Below the pieces are notes generated by a model. The model was not told the DNA's origin. It did not search any database and saw nothing but the letters and a program-made list of their open reading frames with translations. Position numbers and translations under genes: made by a program. Of a stretch of 10,736 nucleotides of DNA, positions 5,498 through 10,736 are shown one piece after another (position 1 is the stretch's first letter; the number at the start of each line of letters is the position of its first letter). The stretch is from assembly GCA_050998755.1 (NCBI GenBank), contig JBPCPW010000010.1, positions 1 to 10,736 on the forward strand, read 5' to 3'. This stretch comes from JAXDLW01 sp050998755. Lineage in GTDB: Bacteria > Chloroflexota > Dormibacteria > DASZGP01.

Positions 5498-6594
5498 CGA
5501 CGAATCGGACCGGGTGCAGGGGGAGCCGAGACCCGCCCGGGCGGTTGCGGCGACGGCGACGGTGGGGGAGAGGGGTACAGCGCCGGTAACCCCTCCTCGA
5601 TGAAGCCCCACTCCAGCAGCGCTCGGGTCTGGTCGAACATCTTCTGGGCATTCATCACGACTGCAACCAGGTGGTGGCCGTTACGAGTGGCCATTGAGAC
5701 CAGGCAGGGGCCGGCGTCGTCGGTGAACCCGGATTTGGTCCCTATGGCAGCAGGGTAGATGTCGAGCAGGCGGTTGATATTGTGCAGCTTGTACTCCCGA
5801 TGGGTGCTGGTCGCCGGCAGCAGGACGTCGTGGCTGGCGGTGAGTTCGCGGAAGATCGGGTAGTTGCGGTAGGCCGCGGTCGCGATCGCGGCAAGGTCAT
5901 ACGCCGAGGAGATCTCCTGGGGATCGTCGGGGAACCCCACCGGGTTGGTGAAATGGCTGTCCTCCAGGCCCAGCGCGGTGACCTGTCGGTTCATCGCCTC
6001 GACAAACCCATTCATGCCGACGGTTCCGTCCGCCACAGCGTCGGCCGCGTCATTGGCGCTGACCGTCAGCATTCCGCTGAGGAGCTCGCGCAGCGTCAGC
6101 TTCTCGTTTGCTGAAAGGCCCATCCGAGTCTCGACGGCGTCCCGGCCAGCCGCCTCTGGGGTCACGGTGATCTGCTGATCGAGGGGAAAGTTCTGCAGTG
6201 CCACCAGGCTGGTCATCATCTTCGCCGTGCTGGCGGGGGCCCGCCGCTCATGCTCGTGGCCACCCCAGAGGATGATGTTGCGGTCGATGTCCACGAGGAT
6301 GCCGCTGCTGCCAAGGATTACCGGCGCCCCCGTGAAGGCCCTGGTCGCGTCCCTGAAGTACATCGGCTGGACCAGGGTCCGCAGCGAGGGCGTTGAAGGC
6401 TGTTGAGCTTCCTCCAGGAGGCGATCCGAGGTCGGCGGCGGTTGCGCCTCCAGCCGTCGCGGGGCTACCGCGGAGGCCTCCGCAGGGTGGGGCGAATATG
6501 GCGACGCGGCCGGAGCCAGGGCGGCGAGCAGCAAGACCAGGAAAGCCGGCAGTGCCCGCCGGCTCCCGGCCGCGAGGCGGCTCGGGGTAAGCAC
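5494..6594 (-). CDS. D-alanyl-D-alanine carboxypeptidase, S11 family (PBP5-like), copy 1
   Basis: A 366-residue serine D,D-carboxypeptidase that trims the terminal D-Ala of peptidoglycan pentapeptides outside the membrane. The signal peptide is residues 1-30 (basic SRR, then LPAFLVLLLAALAP). The three catalytic motifs are S122-T-A-K125, S179-A-N181 and K287-S-G289; the last is a KSG variant of the usual KTG. Conserved family features include MGLSANEKLTLRELL (158-172) and HFTNPVGFPD (214-223). The C-terminus is a Pro/Ser-rich tail rather than the amphipathic anchor of PBP5. The frame is open up to ATG 6666, but that would overlap the divergent receiver gene and bury the signal peptide, so GTG 6594 is preferred. 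No clear ribosome site is seen for either start. Confidence 0.9.
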   Translation of the reverse strand: MLTPSRLAAGSRRALPAFLVLLLAALAPAASPYSPHPAEASAVAPRRLEAQPPPTSDRLLEEAQQPSTPSLRTLVQPMYFRDATRAFTGAPVILGSSGILVDIDRNIILWGGHEHERRAPASTAKMMTSLVALQNFPLDQQITVTPEAAGRDAVETRMGLSANEKLTLRELLSGMLTVSANDAADAVADGTVGMNGFVEAMNRQVTALGLEDSHFTNPVGFPDDPQEISSAYDLAAIATAAYRNYPIFRELTASHDVLLPATSTHREYKLHNINRLLDIYPAAIGTKSGFTDDAGPCLVSMATRNGHHLVAVVMNAQKMFDQTRALLEWGFIEEGLPALYPSPPPSPSPQPPGRVSAPPAPGPIRR

Positions 6595-6641
6595 GTCGCA
6601 ACAATAGACCCCTATAGTCGGCGAGAGCGCCTGAAACAGAC

Positions 6642-7079
6642 ATGACAAGGACGACCACCAAGCCACCTGAGACCGACATGCTGGGCTTAGCCCTGCCCAC
6701 CCGACCCCTCGGTCGCCACATCCTTTTCGTCGAGGACTACCCCATCAACCAGCAGATGGTGGAGAGGATGCTCAAGTACGCCGGTTTTGAGGTGAGCACA
6801 GCCGCCAGCGGCGTGATCATGGACATAATCCTGCGCGACGGGGCGGTGCCTGACATGTTCATCCTCGACCTGATGCTGCCGGGCGAGGACGGCGTCAGCA
6901 TTCTCCGGCGCCTCCGCAAGGACCCTCGATTCGACAAGACCCCGATGATCCTCCTGACGGCATACAAGCTCACGCCGCGCGAGGCGCGCCGGTTGGGGTT
7001 CAACGGCTATATCCGCAAACCCCTCGACATGGCCCGCTTCACGCGCACCATCAAGAGGTACTTCAAGGACATGGCCTGA
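6642..7079 (+). CDS. Single-domain response regulator (CheY/DivK-like receiver)
   Basis: A 145-residue protein with one receiver domain and no output domain. The phosphorylation site is complete: acidic pair E31-D32 (FVEDYP), phospho-acceptor D76 (ILDLMLPGEDG), T106 (LLTAY) and K126 (IRKPL). The first 24 residues are a Thr/Pro-rich extension; a start at ATG 6678 would remove 12 of them. The sequence around VEDYPINQQMVERML resembles stand-alone receivers of the DivK/hybrid-kinase type, which act by protein-protein contact. No histidine kinase is encoded nearby, so the partner is elsewhere. It is divergent from a D,D-carboxypeptidase gene across only 47 bases, in which CCTATAGT (6611-6618) could serve as a -10 region for either direction. 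Confidence 0.9.
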   Translation: MTRTTTKPPETDMLGLALPTRPLGRHILFVEDYPINQQMVERMLKYAGFEVSTAASGVIMDIILRDGAVPDMFILDLMLPGEDGVSILRRLRKDPRFDKTPMILLTAYKLTPREARRLGFNGYIRKPLDMARFTRTIKRYFKDMA

Positions 7080-7169
7080 CCGTCCTGTGATCCTGGGACC
7101 TTGCCGGTTGGTCAGCCGTTATGGGATCTGGGCCTGTCGGAAGAGGCCGCCGCTTTCTGAGGAGAACCC

Positions 7170-7358
7170 CTACTCGACCCGGGTCGCGAAGCTGGCAATC
7201 GAGCGCAGCAGGGTCTCGGCCTCCTCGGCTGCCAGGACGACCTCCCGGGCCCCCTTCCCGCTGCCGAGAAGCTCCCCCAAAGCGCGGTTGAGGCGGCTGT
7301 CAATCAATTTGCGCTGGCGCATCATGGCCTCCAGCTCAACCTCCTGGTCCTCATTCAA
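7170..7358 (-). CDS. Small helical protein coupled to the cNMP-binding gene
   Basis: This 62-residue protein begins at TTG 7358, which overlaps the stop of the upstream cNMP-binding gene as TTGA, the usual arrangement for translational coupling. It is charged and predicted to be almost entirely helical: EDQEVELEAMMRQRKLIDSR, LNRALGELL, then REVVLAAEEAETLLRSIASF. There is no signal or membrane segment. An ATG at 7325 would give a shorter 51-residue form. I do not recognise the family. Coupling suggests that it partners with the cNMP-binding protein. The frame remains open upstream to 7745, but that part is only a shadow of the cNMP gene. Confidence 0.55.
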   Translation of the reverse strand: MNEDQEVELEAMMRQRKLIDSRLNRALGELLGSGKGAREVVLAAEEAETLLRSIASFATRVE

Positions 7359-7780
7359 CTGCCGGCGTTGGTCGCCAGGGCCTGGAAGCGGGTGCAGACC
7401 TTCTCGAGAATGCGGAACGTAACCCTGGGATGGGCCTCGAGGAAGGGGCGGAAGTTGCTGTCGGTCAACCGCAGGACCCAGAGGGGATCGATCGAGGTCA
7501 CCGACGCGGTTCGCGGACCCCCGTTCAGAGAGGTGATCTCGCCGAAGAAGTCGCCCACCTTGAGCGTGGCGACCTCCTTGCCGTGCTGGTTGACGCGCGC
7601 CGCGCCGTCCAGGACGACGAAGAAGAAGCCCATTCCCTCCTCGCCCTCTTTGAGGATCTTGGTCTTGGCCGGAAAGTGGTCCTCGTCCATGCTCTCGGCC
7701 ACGGCTCGGAGCTCCTTGTCCGAGAGATCCTGGAAAAGCGCGCACTTGGACATCTGCTTGGTGAGCTCCCCTTTGGCCAA
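7355..7780 (-). CDS. Stand-alone cyclic-nucleotide-binding domain protein
   Basis: A 141-residue cNMP-binding (Crp-like) domain. ALFQDLSDKELRAVAE (14-29) is the typical entry helix, KILKEGEEGMGFFFVVLDGAARV (41-63) the beta core, and GDFFGEITSLNGGPRTASV (76-94) the phosphate-binding cassette with E81 and R90. The C-helix (FLEAHPRVTFRILEKVCTRFQAL) follows, and the protein ends with no helix-turn-helix or enzymatic domain. It is therefore a sensor module that must act through a partner, perhaps the coupled 62-residue protein. The cassette retains the Glu and Arg used for ligand binding, so nucleotide binding is plausible. TTG 7780 is chosen because GGAGGG lies six bases upstream and homology begins soon after. 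The frame extends to 7861 without a ribosome site. Confidence 0.85.
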   Translation of the reverse strand: MAKGELTKQMSKCALFQDLSDKELRAVAESMDEDHFPAKTKILKEGEEGMGFFFVVLDGAARVNQHGKEVATLKVGDFFGEITSLNGGPRTASVTSIDPLWVLRLTDSNFRPFLEAHPRVTFRILEKVCTRFQALATNAGS

Positions 7781-7854
7781 CTTCTTCCCTCCGTTCGTCC
7801 GATTTGAAGCCGATACTAACCCGGGCAAGGGGTCGGCACGCGGGTGGCGTTGAA

Positions 7855-7883
7855 TTGACACTCCCGGGGGGGTCTGGTTTGAT
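7855..7883 (+). promoter_or_regulatory. Sigma-70-like promoter candidate
   Basis: A perfect TTGACA (7855-7860) is followed after 17 bases by TTTGAT (7878-7883), preceded by TGG as an extended -10. Transcription would begin near 7890, downstream of the ATG at 7882 used for the carboxypeptidase. If real, translation would start later, for example at TTG 7894. Confidence 0.4.
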
Positions 7884-8943
7884 GGATCACGGCTTGGACC
7901 AGCGTAAGTACTCCTCCTTCGTCTCGATAGCGCCGTCCAGTTCGTTCGCCCGCCGCCCGCGCCGCCGCGCCCGCGCCGGCCGCAACGGCCTGATGCTCAT
8001 GGCGGCGTCGATCGGCATCCTCGGCGGCCTCACGGTGACCCGTGGGCTGGCCCGCCAGGGGGCGCCCTCGCGCGTGGCCGCCACCCGGGTGGATGCGGCG
8101 GCGCGGCCGAAGTCGCGCCTGGTCAACTCCGCGCCGGTGGCCAGCCGGCTGGCTGCCCCGCCTTTCTCCTGGGACTACCGCTGGCTGGAGGCGCACCCGG
8201 CAACCGGGGCGCCGGCCAACCGCGCCCACGCCGCGGTTATGGTCGACCTCGAGAGCGGCCATGTCCTCTACAGCCGTAACCCACACCAGCGGATGGCCTC
8301 GGCGAGTACCGCCAAGCTGATGACCGCCATGGTCACCCTGGACGCCGCGGATCCTTCGACGGTGGTCACTGTGCCGCCCGCCGCCATACAGGTGGAGCCC
8401 AACGTGATGGGGCTCAGCGCGGGGGAGAAGCTGACGGTCCAGGACGTGCTCACCGGTCTGCTGTTGGACTCCGGCAACGACGCGGCCGAGACGCTGGCGG
8501 TGACCACGGTTGGTGACCGCGTTGCGTTCATTACCGCGATGAACGCCAAGGCGGCGGCCATGGCGCTGACCGACACCCACTTCGCCAACCCGTCCGGGCT
8601 TGACGACCCTGCCCAATACACAAGCCCGCATGACCTCGCGATGCTGGCGGCATACCTCTATCGTCACTACCCGCTGCTGGAACGGATCGTGACCACTAAA
8701 ACGGGCTCGATCCAGGGCTCGAGCGACCACAAGGCCTTCGCGCCGATCAATCTCAATAAGCTTCTGTGGAGCTACCCGGGTGCGATCGGCTTCAAGACCG
8801 GGCTCACCGACAACGCCGGCACCTGCCTGGTTGCCGGGGCCCGCCGAGGCGCACACACACTCGTACTGGTGGAACTCAACGACCCGCTGATCTTTACCGA
8901 CGCCGCGCCACTCTTCGACTACGGTTTCCGCCGCGCAGGCTAG
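7882..8943 (+). CDS. D-alanyl-D-alanine carboxypeptidase, S11 family, copy 2
   Basis: A 353-residue S11 peptidase with the full catalytic set: S142-T-A-K145, S197-G-N199 and K305-T-G307. Residues 24-34 are strongly basic (RRPRRRARAGR) and precede one hydrophobic segment (about 37-52), a signal anchor or uncleaved signal. A linker of about 55 residues leads to the catalytic domain (ANRAHAAVMVDLESGHVLY onward). It lacks the C-terminal domain seen in E. coli PBP5 and ends soon after the catalytic fold (LFDYGFRRAG). It is clearly homologous to the copy at 5494-6594 (shared ASTAK, NDAA, HF.NP.G, NLNKLL/NINRLL) but diverged, so the two probably differ in timing or substrate. The start is uncertain (7882, 7894 or 7993) because a promoter-like sequence overlaps 7882. 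The gene is divergent from the cNMP-binding gene. Confidence 0.88.
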   Translation: MDHGLDQRKYSSFVSIAPSSSFARRPRRRARAGRNGLMLMAASIGILGGLTVTRGLARQGAPSRVAATRVDAAARPKSRLVNSAPVASRLAAPPFSWDYRWLEAHPATGAPANRAHAAVMVDLESGHVLYSRNPHQRMASASTAKLMTAMVTLDAADPSTVVTVPPAAIQVEPNVMGLSAGEKLTVQDVLTGLLLDSGNDAAETLAVTTVGDRVAFITAMNAKAAAMALTDTHFANPSGLDDPAQYTSPHDLAMLAAYLYRHYPLLERIVTTKTGSIQGSSDHKAFAPINLNKLLWSYPGAIGFKTGLTDNAGTCLVAGARRGAHTLVLVELNDPLIFTDAAPLFDYGFRRAG

Positions 8944-8982
8944 GGTGGCACCGGCACGCGGTCGGGCTGCGCGTAGGGGCCA

Positions 8983-10143
8983 GTGAGGCCGCGCACGCGG
9001 GCGGTCCACGCGGGAGCGCCACACCCCGGCCCGGGGCTGCCCGCTGAAGCGTCGCCGCCCATACACCAGGCGTCTGCCCCGCTCTTCGACCGCCTTGAGG
9101 ACCTTGAAGCAGCATTTGAGGACAAGGCCTTCTTTTACCGGCGCTACGGCTCAAGCAACCAGCAGTCCCTGGAGGCGGCGGTGCGCGATCTCGAGGGCGG
9201 CGACAAGGAGGACATTGCGCTGGTGGTGGCCAGCGGCATGGCCGCGCTGACGCTGGCCTGTCTGGCACTCAACCCCGGGCATAAGAAGGTCGTCGGCGCC
9301 ACCGGCCTCTACGGCGGGACGCACGGGCTGATCTCCAGGGAGTTGCCCCGACTGGGCATCCCGAGCGCCATTGTCGACCTGGCCGACGCGGAGGTGCTGA
9401 ACCGTGAAATCGATGACGCAGCCCTGCTGGTGGTTGAGACGATCTCCAACCCGGCGATGCGCGTGGCCGACATACCTGCGCTGGCGGCGGCGGCGCACGC
9501 GGCGGGGGCGGCCCTGCTGGTGGACAACACCTTCGCCAGCCCGGTGCTCTGCCGCCCGCTGGAGCTGGGGGCGGACGCCGTCATGGAGAGCGCCACCAAG
9601 TACCTCTGCGGGCACGCAGACGCGATGGCGGGGGCCCTGGTCCTGGGCGCCGAGGCGGGCGCGCGGGCGGTCGAGCTGTCCCGCCTTCACGGCTCGGTGG
9701 CAGCGCCGCTGGATTGCTGGCTGGTGCTCCGCGGTATCCGTACCCTGGGCCTGCGGGTCGAGGCGGCGTGCAGATCGGCGCAGACCATCGCCGAATACCT
9801 CGCGTCCCACGCGGCCGTCGCCAGGGTGGATTATCCCGGGCTGGGCCCCGACCCGGTCGCCGCGCGGGTGCTCGACCGCGGGTTCGGAGGAATGCTCTCC
9901 TTCACCCTGCACGGCGGCGAGGCCGCGGTGATGCGGGCCTGTGACCGAATGCGGATGATCACCCTGATGCCCAGCCTGGCCGATGTCGCGACCACCGTCT
10001 CGCATCCCACCAGCACCTCCCACCGGGGCATGACCGAGGACCAGCTGGTGGCCGCTGGAACGAGCCCCGGGATGCTGCGGCTGTCGGTCGGTATTGAAGA
10101 TGTCGATGACATCCTGGGAGACCTCGAGCTGGCGCTCGCCTGA
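8983..10143 (+). CDS. Cys/Met metabolism PLP-dependent enzyme (cystathionine synthase/lyase family)
   Basis: A 386-residue fold-type I PLP enzyme of the PF01053 family, acting in transsulfuration, methionine or cysteine metabolism. Features in order are TRAVHAG (5-11), PPIHQAS (25-31), SGMAAL (84-89), LYGGTH (109-114), ETISNP (152-157), DNTFASP (181-187), the PLP lysine K206 in ESATKYLCGHAD, PLDCWLVLRGIRTLGLR (242-258) and LRLSVGIEDVDDIL (365-378). The phosphate-binding segment usually written Y-x-R-x-G-N-P-x reads YRRYGSSNQ here (52-60), with Asn-Pro replaced by Ser-Ser. Sequence alone does not separate gamma-synthase, gamma-lyase and methionine gamma-lyase activity. GTG 8983 is chosen because the family N-terminus follows directly; AGGGG is only three bases upstream, a short spacing. 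The gene overlaps the next by one base. Confidence 0.9.
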   Translation: MRPRTRAVHAGAPHPGPGLPAEASPPIHQASAPLFDRLEDLEAAFEDKAFFYRRYGSSNQQSLEAAVRDLEGGDKEDIALVVASGMAALTLACLALNPGHKKVVGATGLYGGTHGLISRELPRLGIPSAIVDLADAEVLNREIDDAALLVVETISNPAMRVADIPALAAAAHAAGAALLVDNTFASPVLCRPLELGADAVMESATKYLCGHADAMAGALVLGAEAGARAVELSRLHGSVAAPLDCWLVLRGIRTLGLRVEAACRSAQTIAEYLASHAAVARVDYPGLGPDPVAARVLDRGFGGMLSFTLHGGEAAVMRACDRMRMITLMPSLADVATTVSHPTSTSHRGMTEDQLVAAGTSPGMLRLSVGIEDVDDILGDLELALA

Positions 10144-10385
10144 TGGGTCCCTACACCGCGCTGCAGCTGTTCGAGACCGCCGTCTTCACGGCGCTGGCGT
10201 TCTACGGGGCCGCGGCGCACCACCCCTCGGTGGGTTTCATCGGCATCGGCCTGCTGGTGGGCAAGGCGGTCATGAACATTCTTCCCCGGACCCAGTCGGT
10301 CACCTCCCGAAGCCTCATCGGCTACGGCATCGGCCTGGCGCTGGCCGCCGCCTCGGTGCTGTTGATCCGCTACCTGCTTCCCTAA
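10143..10385 (+). CDS. Small membrane protein coupled to the PLP enzyme
   Basis: An 80-residue hydrophobic protein whose ATG shares one base with the preceding TGA (TGATG), so it is translated together with the PLP enzyme. It has about three membrane segments: 8-24 (with a polar LFETAVF start), 30-47 (VGFIGIGLLVGKAVMNIL) and 58-78 (LIGYGIGLALAAASVLLI). His26 and His27, and the loop PRTQSVTSRS, lie between them. I do not recognise a family. The context suggests a role near sulfur amino acid metabolism or transport, but this may be only positional. Confidence 0.7.
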   Translation: MGPYTALQLFETAVFTALAFYGAAAHHPSVGFIGIGLLVGKAVMNILPRTQSVTSRSLIGYGIGLALAAASVLLIRYLLP

Positions 10386-10736
10386 AAATGAACAGAGTCC
10401 AAGATGACGCGACAGGTAGGGCCCTCGGCGGGGCCTGACGCCACGGGGGCGTTGCACCTGGCTTGACGGCCGGGTGGCAGCGCCCTCTGACGTTTAGTTC
10501 GTGACGTTCCCGGCCTCGACCTCAGCGATCCCTGCGAGGTCTCAGCCGCGCCAGCGCGTCTGGATCGCTTCGCACGCAACCAGGCGCAACGCCCCCGAGG
10601 CGCCACCCGCCCGGTGCGGCGTATCGAGCACGCGAGGGGCTCCCCAGGGGCACTGACGATCGCAGGCGAGCGCAGATTCCGAGGGGCCGTGAAATTCGGC
10701 CGCTGCAAGCGGCAGTTGCGCGGGTCGGCCCCGTCC
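10386..10736. other. Terminal 350 bases without a supported gene; hairpins
   Basis: I see no convincing gene here. Two adjacent hairpins lie just after the membrane-protein stop: GGGCCC/GGGCCT (10419-10424 with 10431-10436, one G:U pair) and ACGCC/GGCGT (10438-10442 with 10448-10452). They may end the upstream transcript, but no T tract follows. A perfect 6-bp, 3-base-loop hairpin (GCCGCT/AGCGGC) is at 10699-10713. A minus-strand frame (10382-10708) and a plus-strand frame open from about 10490 to the edge are Arg/Pro-rich and unlike known proteins. The second could be part of a gene beyond the window. Confidence 0.35.

Noticed and set aside
7131..7148. GGCCT/AGGCC hairpin between the convergent receiver and 62-residue genes as a bidirectional terminator
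   Set aside because: The stem is only 5 bp with an 8-base loop and no T tract on either side; it is within chance for GC-rich DNA.
7359..7745. Upper part of the minus-strand frame that ends at 7170, suggesting a frameshifted fusion with the cNMP gene
   Set aside because: This part is a shadow of the cNMP-binding domain in another frame; only the stretch after 7358 looks like protein, and the TTGA overlap explains it without a frameshift.
7816..9066. Long minus-strand open frame (416 residues) antisense to carboxypeptidase 2
   Set aside because: It mirrors a gene with complete S11 catalytic motifs; its product is Arg/Gly-rich with no domain features, typical of antisense frames in GC-rich DNA.
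9151..10023. Minus-strand open frame (290 residues) opposite the PLP enzyme
   Set aside because: It is antisense to a clearly recognisable family; composition is low complexity and no motif is visible.
10382..10708. Minus-strand open frame (108 residues) near the right edge
   Set aside because: It is Arg-rich with no domain or ribosome site, and overlaps hairpins downstream of the last gene.

Overview
The window is GC-rich (roughly two thirds G+C by eye), densely coded, and organised as a bacterial chromosome. Gene content includes Tat-exported ferritin-like proteins, TatA/TatC, a plastocyanin-like lipoprotein, a YwaF-type membrane protein, two S11 D,D-carboxypeptidases, an orphan receiver, a stand-alone cyclic-nucleotide-binding protein and a Cys/Met-metabolism PLP enzyme. 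Together with GTG/TTG starts, this suggests an uncultured soil-type lineage near Chloroflexota/Dormibacterota or deep Actinomycetota. That placement is inference from gene style; no rRNA or other marker is present. No tRNA, rRNA, CRISPR array or insertion sequence was seen.

Left part (1-635): a minus-strand gene runs off the left edge. It has an OmpR/PhoB-type winged-helix domain joined to a helical N-terminal domain that is not a receiver. It is divergent from the next block, across an intergenic region (636-949) that holds short repeats and a perfect 6-bp inverted repeat.

Block A (950-4278, plus): two tandem, paralogous ferritin-like (PF13668-type) proteins with twin-arginine signals come first, the first also carrying a lipobox. 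A GC-rich hairpin follows, then tatA, tatC, a blue-copper lipoprotein overlapping tatC, and a 137-residue protein I do not recognise. Tat exports folded, cofactor-loaded proteins, so a cluster holding di-iron-type Tat substrates, the translocon and a copper electron carrier looks like one exported redox or metal module.

Middle (4282-5497): a small membrane protein on minus converges on block A. It is divergent from a YwaF/TIGR02206-type integral membrane protein whose start region holds a 20-nt near-perfect palindrome. That gene overlaps tail-to-tail by a few bases with the next minus-strand gene.

Block B (5494-8943): two S11 D,D-carboxypeptidases flank three signalling genes. These are a single-domain response regulator (divergent from the first carboxypeptidase), a cyclic-nucleotide-binding protein without an output domain, and a 62-residue helical protein coupled to it by a stop/start overlap. 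The second carboxypeptidase is divergent from the cNMP-binding gene, with a promoter-like element at its proposed start.

Right part (8983-10736): a PLP-dependent Cys/Met-metabolism enzyme overlaps by 1 nt with an 80-residue membrane protein. The last 350 bases show hairpins but no gene I can support.
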